Source of the DNA: Spiractinospora alimapuensis
GTDB lineage: Bacteria; Actinomycetota; Actinomycetes; Streptosporangiales; Streptosporangiaceae
DNA: 64,000 bases
Assembly (NCBI RefSeq): GCF_018437505.1
Contig: NZ_CP072467.1
Location: 2,976,001 to 3,040,000, forward strand
Direction of reading: 5' to 3'
The stretch's first letter is position 1. Each line of letters starts with the position of its first letter. Below, piece by piece: positions 7,726-16,277 of this stretch. The notes under the pieces were generated by a model. It made no database searches and was not told where the DNA came from. It worked only from the letters and a program-made list of their open reading frames with translations. The translations under genes were made by a program, and so were the position numbers.

Positions 7726-8487
7726 ATGTACGCGGAGGAGCGTCAACAGGAGATCCTGGACCGCGCTCGGGCCGCGGGACGGGTGGACGTCGCGGCACTC
7801 GCCGCGGACTTCGGGGTCGCCGGGGAGACGATCCGGCGCGATCTCACCACGTTGGAACGCGACGGGGTGTTGCGGCGCGTGCACGGCGGCGCCATCCCGG
7901 TTGAACGGTTCGGGTTCGAGCCCACGCTCGGGCTGCGGAACACGGTCATGACGGAGGAGAAGGACCGGATCGCCAAGGCGGCTCTCGAGGAGGTGCCGGC
8001 CGAGGGCGCGATCCTGATCGACGCCGGCTCCACCACCGGGCGGCTCGCCGAACATCTCCCCACCGACCGCGAGCTCACGGTGATCACCAACTCGCTCCCG
8101 ATCGCGTCCACGCTGCGCTCCCGGCCCGCCGTTGAGGTCCTCTTCGTGGGTGGACGGGTCCGGGCCCGCACCATGGCCGCGGTCGGCGCGTGGTCCTACC
8201 AGATCCTGGAGCAGATCTACGTGGACGTGGCCTTCATCGCCGCCAACGGGATCTCGCCGGAACGCGGGCTCACCACCCCCGACACGTCCGAGGCCGAGGT
8301 GAAGCGGAGGATGGTGCGCGCCGCGCGCCGGGCGGTGTTGCTGTGCGACCACACGAAGTTCGGCAACGACCATCTCGCGCGATTCGCCCAGGTCGAGGAC
8401 ATCGACACTGTCATCACCGACACCGGGCTGGCGGACGGCCTCGCCGACGAGGTCCGGTCCCTCGGCCCCCGGGTCGAACTCGTCTGA
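7726..8487 (+). CDS. DeoR/GlpR family regulator of fructose operon
   Basis: 253 aa, ATG at 7726 with CAGGAG 6 bases upstream. The N-terminal DeoR helix-turn-helix is clear (RQQEILDRARAAGRVDV, GETIRRDLTTLERDGVLRRV, then HGGAIP). The C-terminal sensor has the phosphosugar-isomerase-like fold signatures DAGSTTGRLAEHL, LTVITNSLPIA, FVGGRVRARTMAAVG and LLCDHTKFGND. These regulators usually repress until a sugar phosphate binds. Its place just before fruK and the PTS genes makes fructose-1-phosphate the likely inducer, by analogy with actinobacterial FruR. It leads the operon, 42 bases before fruK. Confidence 0.88.
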   Translation: MYAEERQQEILDRARAAGRVDVAALAADFGVAGETIRRDLTTLERDGVLRRVHGGAIPVERFGFEPTLGLRNTVMTEEKDRIAKAALEEVPAEGAILIDAGSTTGRLAEHLPTDRELTVITNSLPIASTLRSRPAVEVLFVGGRVRARTMAAVGAWSYQILEQIYVDVAFIAANGISPERGLTTPDTSEAEVKRRMVRAARRAVLLCDHTKFGNDHLARFAQVEDIDTVITDTGLADGLADEVRSLGPRVELV

Positions 8488-8529
8488 CACCCCACCCACG
8501 TACCGCCGCCCCCACCGCGAAGGAGCTCC

Positions 8530-9519
8530 GTGATCTGCACCGTCACCCCGAACCCCAGCGTCGATCGCACGGTGGAGGTGTCGACGCTGCTCCGGGGAGA
8601 GGTACTGCGCGCGCACGGAGGGGGGACGGATCCCGGCGGCAAGGGAGTGAACGTGTCCCGCGCGCTCCATGCCCAAGGCGTCGCGACCGTCGCGGTCCTC
8701 CCGGTGGGTGGCCACGAGGGGATGGTGCTGCGCCAACTCCTGGCCGAGCATGGTGTGCCCGCTACGACGGTTCCTGTGTCCGGGGGGACCCGCGGCAACA
8801 TCACCGTCGTCGACGAGCACGAGACCACCACCAAGATCAACCTCGATGGGGTTCCCCTCACCGGTGAGGAGTCGGAGCGACTCGTCACCGCCGTGGCGGA
8901 GCGACTCGACGCGGGGGCGGAGTGGCTCGTCATCGGCGGAAGCCTGCCCTCCGACGCGCCCCCCGACCTGTGTGCTCGGCTCGTCGTCGCCGGCCGTGAC
9001 CGGGGGGTTCCCGTCGCCGTGGACACCTCCGGTCCCGCCCTGGAGGCGGTGGCCCACGCCGGTGGCGTCGACCTCCTCACACCCAACCTGGAGGAACTCG
9101 CCGAGCTCGTCGGCCGGGAGCTCACGACAGTCGGCCATGTGGTCGACGCCGCGGAGACCGTACGCGGCTGGGGCAACACCACCGTCCTGACCACCCTCGG
9201 CGCCCACGGTGCGCTGCTGGTCAACGGCGAGGGGACGTGGTGGGCCGGGAGTCCGCCCGTCGTCGCGCGAAGCACGGTGGGGGCCGGCGACTGCGCCCTC
9301 GCCGGCTACCTCGCGGCCGGCGGCGCTCCGGCCCAGGAGCGGCTCCGCCACGCGGTCGCCTGGGGCGCCGCCGCCGTTGCCCTGCCCGGCAGCGCGGTCC
9401 CCCGTCCCGGTCAGCCCCGGCCCCACCACGTCCAGTTGACCGCCGACCCCGCACCCGACCACAAGATCAAGGGCGGTGAGCCGCAGGCCCACCGGCCCGC
9501 ACCAGGAGGCCTCCGTTGA
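8530..9519 (+). CDS. fruK: 1-phosphofructokinase
   Basis: 329 aa from GTG at 8530 with AAGGAG upstream. PfkB-family sugar kinase that converts fructose-1-phosphate to fructose-1,6-bisphosphate. Signatures: TVTPNPSVDRTVEV at the N-terminus, GGTDPGGKGVNVSRAL (about residues 36-51), TPNLEELAELVG, and the C-terminal catalytic GAGDCALAGYLA, where Asp is the base. The C-terminal tail after residue 300 is Pro- and His-rich and dispensable-looking. The stop overlaps the TTG start of the EIIA gene by 4 bases. Context with EIIA, EIIBC and HPr fixes the sugar as fructose. Confidence 0.93.
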   Translation: MICTVTPNPSVDRTVEVSTLLRGEVLRAHGGGTDPGGKGVNVSRALHAQGVATVAVLPVGGHEGMVLRQLLAEHGVPATTVPVSGGTRGNITVVDEHETTTKINLDGVPLTGEESERLVTAVAERLDAGAEWLVIGGSLPSDAPPDLCARLVVAGRDRGVPVAVDTSGPALEAVAHAGGVDLLTPNLEELAELVGRELTTVGHVVDAAETVRGWGNTTVLTTLGAHGALLVNGEGTWWAGSPPVVARSTVGAGDCALAGYLAAGGAPAQERLRHAVAWGAAAVALPGSAVPRPGQPRPHHVQLTADPAPDHKIKGGEPQAHRPAPGGLR

Positions 9520-9977
9520 CGTCGTCGACCACGCTTGTGACCCCCGAACTCGTGTCCCTCGGCCTGAGCGCTCATGACCGACAGGACGCGACCCGCCAGC
9601 TCGCCGAACTGCTGCGCGACTCCGGCCGCGTCACCGACCTCCCCGGCTTCCTCGCCGACGTCCAGGCCCGCGAGGAGCAGATGCCGACGGGGCTGCCCGG
9701 ACAGGTCGGTCTCCCGCACGCTCGGTCCGCGTACGTCACCGCGCCCGGCCTCGCCATCGGAACGTTCCCCGAGGGAGTGGACTTCGCCGGCCCGGACGGC
9801 GACGCCGTCCTCGTCATCCTCATCGCCGCGCCAGCGAACGGCGACGAGGACCACCTGAGGATCCTCGCCGCCCTGGCCCGCAAACTCGTGCACGCGGAGT
9901 TCCGCGCGGCCCTGCTCGAGTCCCCCGACGCCGCCGGCGTCGCCGCCACCGTCAACCGAGAGGTCGTGGTGTCGTGA
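9516..9977 (+). CDS. PTS fructose EIIA component
   Basis: 153 aa from TTG at 9516, which overlaps the fruK stop (TTGA) and has AGGAGG 7 bases upstream. PTS_EIIA_2 domain with the phosphorylated His in VGLPHAR (H67). It takes phosphate from HPr and hands it to EIIB. In many actinomycetes EIIA is fused to EIIB and EIIC in one FruA chain; here it is a separate polypeptide. Its stop overlaps the GTG of the EIIBC gene by 4 bases, so the subunits should be made in balanced amounts. Confidence 0.9.
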   Translation: MTSSTTLVTPELVSLGLSAHDRQDATRQLAELLRDSGRVTDLPGFLADVQAREEQMPTGLPGQVGLPHARSAYVTAPGLAIGTFPEGVDFAGPDGDAVLVILIAAPANGDEDHLRILAALARKLVHAEFRAALLESPDAAGVAATVNREVVVS

Positions 9978-11470
9978 AACTCGTCGCGGTCACCGCCTGC
10001 CCCACCGGAATCGCCCACACCTACATGGCCGCGGAGGCGCTGGAGCGGGCCGCGACCGCCGCCGGACACGAGATGAAGGTGGAGACCCAGGGATCGGCCG
10101 GCGCGGAGACCCTGGACCCCGCCGTGATCGCGGAGGCGGACGCCGTCATCTTCGCGACCGACATGGGGGTCCGCGACAGAGGTCGGTTCGCCCACCTGCC
10201 CTCGGTGGACGTGGGGGTCAAGGTCGCGGTCACCGGAGCGGCCGACCTGGTCGCCCAGGCCGTCGCCGCCGGTGAGGCACGGGAGCCGGCGGCGCCGGAC
10301 TCCCCCGACGACCAGCCCGCCACCCCGTCGCCCGCGCCCGCCACCAAGGTCACGGAGTCCGGCGGTGTGGGGACCCGGATCCGCCAGTGGCTGATGACCG
10401 GGGTCTCCTACATGATCCCCTTCGTCGCCGCCGGCGGGATCCTGATCGCCCTGGGCTTCATGGTCGGCGGATACGAGATCGCCGAGGTGGGGCCCGAGGC
10501 CGTCATCGACGAGTTCAGTGTCCTGTCGGCCCAGAGCTGGGGCGCGCTGCTGTTCCTCACCGGCGACACGATCTTCGCCTTCCTGGTGCCGGTGCTCGCC
10601 GGGTTCATCGCGTACGCGATCGCCGACCGGCCGGGGCTCGTCCCCGGCTTCCTGGGCGGGGCGGTGGCCCTGGTCGTGGAGGCCGGGTTCCTCGGCGGCC
10701 TCGTCGCGGGCTTCATCTCCGGTTTCGTCGCCTTGGGCCTCACCCGGATGCCGGTTCCCGCGGCGCTCCGCAGCATCATGCCGGTCGTGGTGACCCCGCT
10801 GCTCGCCTCGATCGCGACCGGGTTCGCCATGTTCATCCTGCTCGGCCCGCCCCTGGCCTCCCTGATGGGCGGCCTGGAGACGTGGCTCTCCTCGCTGACC
10901 GGCGGCAGCCTCATCCTGTTGTGCGGGCTGCTCGGTCTGATGATGGCGGTCGACATGGGCGGGCCGGTGAACAAGGTGGCCTACACCTTCGCCGTCACCG
11001 GGCTCACCACGGTCGGAGCCTCCGTGTCCGTCGACCACGCCGAGTTCACGATCATGGCCGCGGTCATGGCGGCCGGCATGACGCCACCCCTCGGCCTGGC
11101 GTTGGCGACCGTGGTGCGGGGACGCCTGTTCACCACGGCAGAACGGGAGAACGGCAAGGCCGCCTGGGTGCTGGGGGCCTCCTTCATCACCGAGGGCGCG
11201 ATCCCCTTCGCCGCGGCGGACCCGCTGCGCGTCATCCCCGCGCTCGTGGTCGGGTCCGGGGTGACCGGTGCGGCGGTCGGCGCCGTGGGGGCCACCCTAC
11301 GCGCGCCGCACGGTGGGATCTGGGTGGCGCCCCTCATCGGTCAACCCCTGATGTACCTGCTCGCACTGCTCCTCGGCACCGTCGTCACCGCGGCGGCCGT
11401 CCTGGGACTCAAGAGCCTGCGGCGCCGGCCCGCCGCCGACGCACCCGACGCGGTGACCGTCGCCGCGTGA
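9974..11470 (+). CDS. fruA: PTS fructose EIIBC permease
   Basis: 498 aa from GTG at 9974. The EIIB domain (1-105) starts KLVAVTACPTGIAHTYMAA with phospho-Cys C9. A Pro/Ala linker (about 105-130) leads to the EIIC domain, starting IRQWLMTGVSYMIPFVAAGG, with about nine to ten membrane helices and the cytoplasmic DMGGPVNKVAYTF and EGAIPFAAADPLR motifs of the fructose EIIC family. It transports and phosphorylates fructose to fructose-1-phosphate at the membrane. It overlaps the EIIA gene and is followed 31 bases later by the HPr gene. Confidence 0.93.
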   Translation: MKLVAVTACPTGIAHTYMAAEALERAATAAGHEMKVETQGSAGAETLDPAVIAEADAVIFATDMGVRDRGRFAHLPSVDVGVKVAVTGAADLVAQAVAAGEAREPAAPDSPDDQPATPSPAPATKVTESGGVGTRIRQWLMTGVSYMIPFVAAGGILIALGFMVGGYEIAEVGPEAVIDEFSVLSAQSWGALLFLTGDTIFAFLVPVLAGFIAYAIADRPGLVPGFLGGAVALVVEAGFLGGLVAGFISGFVALGLTRMPVPAALRSIMPVVVTPLLASIATGFAMFILLGPPLASLMGGLETWLSSLTGGSLILLCGLLGLMMAVDMGGPVNKVAYTFAVTGLTTVGASVSVDHAEFTIMAAVMAAGMTPPLGLALATVVRGRLFTTAERENGKAAWVLGASFITEGAIPFAAADPLRVIPALVVGSGVTGAAVGAVGATLRAPHGGIWVAPLIGQPLMYLLALLLGTVVTAAAVLGLKSLRRRPAADAPDAVTVAA

Positions 11471-11501
11471 CCCGACCACTTCCCACACGAGAGGACGACC
11501 C

Positions 11502-11771
11502 ATGGCTGAGGCCACCGCGACGATCCGCTCCGAGGTCGGGCTACACGCCCGCCCGGCGACCCTGTTCGTCACCGCAGTGACGGAGACCGGCCTCCCAGTG
11601 ACGATCGCCAAGGACGGCGACGCCCCGGTCGACGCCACGAGCCTGCTGCAGGTGATGGGACTCGGCGCGCGCCACGGGGAGAAAGTGACCCTCACCGCCG
11701 AGGGAACCGACGCCGACGCGGTCCTCGCCCGTCTCGTCGAACTGCTGGAGAGCGACCTCGATGCGCACTGA
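11502..11771 (+). CDS. ptsH: Phosphocarrier protein HPr
   Basis: 89 aa from ATG at 11502. The active-site His is H15 in EVGLHARPATLF; the regulatory Ser region is ATSLLQVMGLGARHGE (S47). HPr relays phosphate from Enzyme I to EIIA. Enzyme I (ptsI) is not in the window, so it must be encoded elsewhere. Last gene of the fructose operon, ended by a 10-bp hairpin terminator. Confidence 0.93.
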   Translation: MAEATATIRSEVGLHARPATLFVTAVTETGLPVTIAKDGDAPVDATSLLQVMGLGARHGEKVTLTAEGTDADAVLARLVELLESDLDAH

Positions 11772-11784
11772 CCCCCACCAGCGT

Positions 11785-11826
11785 CTCCCGGCCGGCGCCC
11801 CCTCCTCCACCTTCGTCGGCCGGGAG
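11785..11826 (+). terminator. Hairpin terminator of the fructose PTS operon
   Basis: CTCCCGGCCG (11785-11794) pairs perfectly with 11817-11826 across a 22-base loop, 13 bases after the HPr stop. No U-tract follows. Confidence 0.65.
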
Positions 11827-11939
11827 GCTCCGTCCTCAGGTCAAACTCGGCCCTAGTTTCCTCCGACCGTGCTTAATCCCCTCGGCGCGCGGCAAGCCCG
11901 TACGAGAGGGCTGTCGTCCACCTCGATCGGGGGAACGCC

Positions 11940-12899
11940 GTGAAGATCGGGTTCAAGCTCATGGCCGAGAAGTTCGGACCGACGGAGCTGGTCCGCCAGG
12001 CCGTCCGTGCGGAGGAGCTGGGGTTCGACTTCGTCGAGATCAGCGACCACTACCACCCGTGGCTCTACAGCCACGGCCACTCCCCGTTGGCGTGGACGGT
12101 TCTGGGGGCGATCGCGAACGCCACGGAGCGGATCAGGTTGGGAACCGGTGTCACGTGTCCCTTCCTGCGTTATCACCCGGCGATCATCGCCCAGGCGGCC
12201 GCGACGACGGCGCTCCTGTCCGAGGGGCGACACTTCCTCGGCGTCGGAGCGGGCGAACGTCTGAACGAACACGTGGTGGGGGCGGGGTTTCCGTCCGCGA
12301 CCGAGCGCCACCGCATGTTGCGGGAGGCGATGGAGATCATCCGGCGCCTGTGGTCGGGCGGGATGCACTCCTTCGACGGCGAGTACCTGACGCTGGAGGA
12401 CGCACGCGTCTACGACCTGCCGGATGTTCCTCCGCCGGTCATCGTCGCGATCAGTGGTGAGGAGTCCGCGAAGGTCGCCGCGGAGTACGGGGACGGCGTC
12501 TTCGCCACGGAGCCCCGGTCGGAGCTGCCGCGACTGTACGAACGCGCCGGAGGGTACGGGCCGCGCTACAACGAGGTGCCGTTGGCGATCAACGCGGATC
12601 GCGCCACTGCGCTGCGCGACGCGCGGGAGATGTTCCGGTTCTCGGCAGGGGGCTGGAAGGTGATGTCGGAGCTGCCCAACCCGGTGAACTTCGAGGCGGC
12701 GAGCCAGTACGTCACGGTGGACGACATCGCGGAGATGATGTCGGCCGGCCCGGACCCCCAGGACCACATCGCCCAGGTGCGGACGTTCGCCGACGCCGGG
12801 TTCGACCATCTCGCGCTGGTCAACGCCGGCGGGGATGTGGACGAGTTCCTCGACTACTACCAGGAGGAACTCGCCGGACCGCTCGGTTCCCTGGTGTGA
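11940..12899 (+). CDS. F420-dependent LLM oxidoreductase (G6PDH-like family)
   Basis: 319 aa from GTG at 11940. Bacterial-luciferase-like TIM barrel: MKIGFKLMAEKFGP at the N-terminus, GFDFVEISDHYHPWL, RIRLGTGVTCPFLRYHPAI, GVGAGERLNEHVVG and VYDLPDVPPPVIVAISG. These match the actinobacterial F420-dependent glucose-6-phosphate dehydrogenase-like subfamily, which uses coenzyme F420 rather than FMN. True substrates of most members are unknown. It is monocistronic and convergent with the Bcr/CflA exporter, 35 bases away. Confidence 0.82.
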   Translation: MKIGFKLMAEKFGPTELVRQAVRAEELGFDFVEISDHYHPWLYSHGHSPLAWTVLGAIANATERIRLGTGVTCPFLRYHPAIIAQAAATTALLSEGRHFLGVGAGERLNEHVVGAGFPSATERHRMLREAMEIIRRLWSGGMHSFDGEYLTLEDARVYDLPDVPPPVIVAISGEESAKVAAEYGDGVFATEPRSELPRLYERAGGYGPRYNEVPLAINADRATALRDAREMFRFSAGGWKVMSELPNPVNFEAASQYVTVDDIAEMMSAGPDPQDHIAQVRTFADAGFDHLALVNAGGDVDEFLDYYQEELAGPLGSLV

Positions 12900-12934
12900 C
12901 GTAGGCGTTGGGGCGGTGTGGCCCGCGAAACGGG

Positions 12935-14149
12935 TCACGTCGCCGTCCGCTCCTCGATGACCTTGCGGGTCATCGTGACCAGTATCGTCGCGCCGGCCGC
13001 ACTGGTCAGACACAGGGTGAGGGCCATGGGGACGGCCGACGCCTCGTTGAGGCCGACCAGTGGCGCCACCAGGGCACCGAAGGAGAGCGGGAACGTGCCG
13101 AGCAGCGCGCTCGCGCTTCCGGCGTTGCCCTGCTGGCCCCGCATACCGAGGGAGAACGACGTGGTGACGATCATGCCCATGGACAGCATGTAGGCGAACA
13201 GGAGCCCGACCACCGCGGCCAGCGGTCCGGCGAACAGGGCGACCACGAGCAGGAGGACGGTGGCGCAGGTGGCCAGGGTGACGGCCGCGCGCAGCAGGTC
13301 GCGTTCGTGCACCCGACCGCTGAGCCGCCCGACGATCGCGTTGCCCAGGATGATGGCGACACCGTTGACGCCGAACAGGATTCCGAACGTCTGCGGCGAT
13401 ACTCCGTAGATGTCCTGATAGACGAAGGGCGTTCCGGCGACGTAGGCGAAGCTTCCGCCGTGGATGAGGCCGACGACCAGCGCGTACCCCATGAAGGAGC
13501 GGTTCGTCAGCAGCCCCCACATGGTGCGCACGGACGCGCCGACGGAGCTCGGCACCCGACGCTCCACGGCCAGGGTCTCCGGGAGACGCCACGCGGTGAC
13601 GGAGACGATCACCACGCCCAGCAGTCCCAACGACACGAAGATCCAGTGCCAGGTGGCGTTGGGAAGTACGAGAACCCCGCCACCGAGCACGGGCGCGAAG
13701 ATCGGAGCCGACGCGTTGATCATCATGACCAGCGCGAAGAAGCGCGTGAGTTCGGGCCCGGTGAAGACGTCGCGCACCACCGCGCGGGACAGCACCACCC
13801 CCGCGGATCCCGTGAACCCCTGGAGGAACCGGGCGACCACCAGGGTCGTGATGTTGGGGGCGACGGCGCACAGGAAGGAGGACAGCACGAAGAGGGACAG
13901 GAAGAAGACGAGCGGCCCGCGCCGCCCCCGCGCGTCACTGATCGGCCCGATCACCATCTGACCCACGGCCATCCCCACCAGGCACGTGGTGAGGCTCAGC
14001 TGGACCAGGGACGCCGGTGAGTCGAACTCCGCGGCGATGTCCGGGAATCCGGGAAGGTACATGTCCACGTTGAGCGGCCCGAGGATGGCCAGCATCCCCA
14101 ACAAGAGGGCCAGGCCCAGCCGCACCCGCCCCACCGGATTGCGCAGCAC
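12935..14149 (-). CDS. Bcr/CflA family MFS multidrug exporter
   Basis: 404 aa from GTG at 14149. Twelve predicted helices. The Bcr/CflA signatures are present: LGPLNVDMYLPGFPDIAAEF after helix 1, QMVIGPISDARGRRGPL (loop 2-3 motif), and ARFLQGFTGSAGVVLSRAVVRD in helix 4-5. Members export drugs such as bicyclomycin, chloramphenicol or sulfonamides in exchange for protons; the substrate here cannot be told. The gene stands alone, with 180 bases to the SDR gene's terminator on the other side. Confidence 0.88.
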   Translation of the reverse strand: MLRNPVGRVRLGLALLLGMLAILGPLNVDMYLPGFPDIAAEFDSPASLVQLSLTTCLVGMAVGQMVIGPISDARGRRGPLVFFLSLFVLSSFLCAVAPNITTLVVARFLQGFTGSAGVVLSRAVVRDVFTGPELTRFFALVMMINASAPIFAPVLGGGVLVLPNATWHWIFVSLGLLGVVIVSVTAWRLPETLAVERRVPSSVGASVRTMWGLLTNRSFMGYALVVGLIHGGSFAYVAGTPFVYQDIYGVSPQTFGILFGVNGVAIILGNAIVGRLSGRVHERDLLRAAVTLATCATVLLLVVALFAGPLAAVVGLLFAYMLSMGMIVTTSFSLGMRGQQGNAGSASALLGTFPLSFGALVAPLVGLNEASAVPMALTLCLTSAAGATILVTMTRKVIEERTAT

Positions 14150-14290
14150 TCAGACCCACACACTCATCGCGGACCACGGAACCCCGGCGACACCGGGACG
14201 GTAGGAGAGCGCTCGCACGGGACGCGAGCCTATCCACCGGGCGGTTCCCGAGACAGACCCGGGCCCCCCGGGGGGTGTGGTGCCCGGGGA

Positions 14291-14315
14291 CCCGGCCCGG
14301 GGAAGGCGGGCCGGG
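14291..14315 (-). terminator. GC hairpin downstream of the SDR gene
   Basis: CCCGGCCCG (14291-14299) and CGGGCCGGG (14307-14315) form a 9-bp stem with a 7-base loop, 13 bases past the stop of the minus-strand SDR gene. More G/C-rich palindromic sequence lies just beyond. Confidence 0.65.
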
Positions 14316-14328
14316 CCTCGCCGTTCGG

Positions 14329-15156
14329 CTAGAGCTGGCCGCCGGCGTCCACGACGTGGGTGGTGCCGGTGACGTACTGACCGTCGTCGGTGACGAGGTA
14401 CATCACGGCGTTGGAGATGTCCTCCGACTCCAGCGCGGCGACGGGGAGCTTGTTGAGGTCCCGTGCCGACTCCTCGAACTCGGCGCGGCCGGGGTTCTCG
14501 ACGTCGGGGCGGAAGAGGCGGAACGTGGCGTCGTTGAGGACCATGTCGGTGGCGACGGTGGTGGGATGGACGGTGTTCACCCGGACGCTGTGCGGCGCGA
14601 GTTCCTTGGCCAGCACCTTCATGAGCATCACGAGGCCAGCCTTGGCGGCGCTGTAGTGCGCGGTGTTGGGGTTGGCGTAGATGGCGGCGAGGGAACTGGT
14701 GATGACCACGGAACCGCCGCGCCCACCCGCGGCGATGTGCGGCACCGACGCCTTGAGCGACTTCCAGACGCCGGTCAGGTTGATGTCGATCATGTCCTGC
14801 CAGACCTGGTCGTCCATGGCGAGTGAGTCCGCCGGGCTGGAGATGCCGGCGTTGGCCAGCACGATGTCGAGCCGCCCGAACGCCTCGATCCCCTCATCCA
14901 CCGCGGCCGCGAGTGCCTCGCTGTCGCGGACGTCGGCCTCGCGGGCGACGATCCGCCGTCCGGTGGCCTCCACCTGGCGCACCGTCTCGGCGAGGTCGTC
15001 AGCGGTGGCCAGCGGATAGGGCACCGAGTCGACCGTGGTGGAGATGTCCACGGCGATGATGTCCGCGCCCTCGCTGGCCAGGCGTACCGCGTGACTCCGC
15101 CCCTGCCCTCGTGCCGCACCCGTGACGAACGCGACCTTGCCGTCTAACCGACCCAT
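14329..15156 (-). CDS. Mycofactocin-coupled type SDR oxidoreductase
   Basis: 275 aa. ATG at 15156 is chosen because GGAGG lies 5 bases before it; the ATG at 15168 has no such site. Starts GRLDGKVAFVTGAARGQGRSH, then EGADIIAVDIS: the extended Rossmann N-terminus typical of the mycofactocin-coupled SDR family (TIGR03971), which holds NADH tightly and is re-oxidised by the peptide-derived cofactor mycofactocin. Catalytic Ser in VVITSSLA, Tyr/Lys in HYSAAKAG, and C-terminal TGTTHVVDAGGQL. Likely an alcohol dehydrogenase. No mycofactocin biosynthesis genes lie in the window. It follows two imine-reductase-like genes on the same strand after 174 bases. Confidence 0.85.
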   Translation of the reverse strand: MGRLDGKVAFVTGAARGQGRSHAVRLASEGADIIAVDISTTVDSVPYPLATADDLAETVRQVEATGRRIVAREADVRDSEALAAAVDEGIEAFGRLDIVLANAGISSPADSLAMDDQVWQDMIDINLTGVWKSLKASVPHIAAGGRGGSVVITSSLAAIYANPNTAHYSAAKAGLVMLMKVLAKELAPHSVRVNTVHPTTVATDMVLNDATFRLFRPDVENPGRAEFEESARDLNKLPVAALESEDISNAVMYLVTDDGQYVTGTTHVVDAGGQL

Positions 15157-15330
15157 CTCGACCTCCATGTGATGTGCGTCTCAACGGATGGAGGAACAAT
15201 ATGACACCGGATGCCAAAAAGGAAGAATCTGGATGGTGGATCTTTCGTCGCGCCCACCGAGCTCCGTCGCGAGGGGCCGGGAGGAACCGACGGATGCGGC
15301 GGAGCTCGGTGGTGGATTGGGTCAGCCGGA

Positions 15331-16227
15331 TCAGCCGGCGATGCGCCGATCGGGGTGGCGCACCAGCTCGAAGACGCTCATGAAGTCGTCGTCACCGTGT
15401 CCGTCGGCCACCCGACGACGCATCAGCTCGTCGATCGGTCGCATGAGCTCGCCGTTGACACCGAGGTCTTCGGCGACCCCCGCCATGCCCGACGCCGACG
15501 CCTGCATGGCCAATGTGGAGCCGGTGCCGCCGTAGTCCCCGTGCGCCGCCTGCCGGGCCGACTCCGGGAACGACGCGATGACGCCCCGCATCCACGGAAG
15601 GAGAAGCTCCGACGCGAACTCCTCCAGGTCGACACCTTCGGAGTCCACGAGGGCGAGCGCCTGCAGCAACCCGCCGAACATGCCGTACATTCCGTTCAGC
15701 AAGGCAAGGTCGTAGAGGGCCGCGATCCCCGGGTCCGCCCCGATGAAGTGCGGTGTGGCGATGGCCGCGAGGGTCGACTCGTACGCGCGGTAGCTCCGCT
15801 CCGATCCGCTGTACAGGATGAACGCGTGCGGCCCCGGGATCATGTCCGGCGTCGCCATGATTCCGCCGTCCAGGAAACCCGCCACCCCGTGGCCCTCGGC
15901 CCAGGTGGACAGCTCCCGTGCCCCCTCCGGGGCGGAGGTGGTCAGCTCGACGAGCGTGCGGCCTCGGAGATGCCCCGCCACCGGGTCCAGGACGTGGTGC
16001 ACACTGTCGTGGTCCAGCAGGCAGGTGATCAGGAGTGGGCTCGCCGTCACGGCCTCCTCCACGGTGGTCGCCTGGTGGGCACCGGCGGCGACCAGGGGGC
16101 CGGCCTTGTCGGGGCTACGGTTCCACACGGTCACCGGGTAACCGGCCTTCAGCAGGGTGTGGGCGAGTTTGGCCCCCATGTTTCCCAGGCCCAGGACGGT
16201 GACCGGGGTTCGTTCCGTGGTTGGCAT
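15331..16227 (-). CDS. Imine-reductase-like NAD(P)-dependent oxidoreductase (1)
   Basis: 298 aa from ATG at 16227 with GAGGAA upstream. N-terminal Rossmann domain TPVTVLGLGNMGAKLAHTLL, then GYPVTVWNRSPDKAGPL (a WNR pattern expected for NADPH). The segment DGGIMATPDMIPGPHAFILYSG is the hallmark of imine reductases/reductive aminases, and LYDLALLNGMYGM marks the helix carrying the catalytic residue in that family. C-terminal helical domain completes the dimer active site. Members reduce cyclic imines or couple ketones and amines; the natural substrate is unknown. Second gene of a tandem pair, 50 bases after its paralogue. Confidence 0.8.
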   Translation of the reverse strand: MPTTERTPVTVLGLGNMGAKLAHTLLKAGYPVTVWNRSPDKAGPLVAAGAHQATTVEEAVTASPLLITCLLDHDSVHHVLDPVAGHLRGRTLVELTTSAPEGARELSTWAEGHGVAGFLDGGIMATPDMIPGPHAFILYSGSERSYRAYESTLAAIATPHFIGADPGIAALYDLALLNGMYGMFGGLLQALALVDSEGVDLEEFASELLLPWMRGVIASFPESARQAAHGDYGGTGSTLAMQASASGMAGVAEDLGVNGELMRPIDELMRRRVADGHGDDDFMSVFELVRHPDRRIAG

Positions 16228-16277
16228 TCGGGTTCCTCGGTTCTCCTCGGATGGTTCGGCGGGAGGTGGTGCGACGG

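Noticed and set aside
11853-13871. A 672-residue minus-strand frame
   Set aside because: It covers the F420-type oxidoreductase and part of the MFS gene out of frame; no conserved motif was seen.
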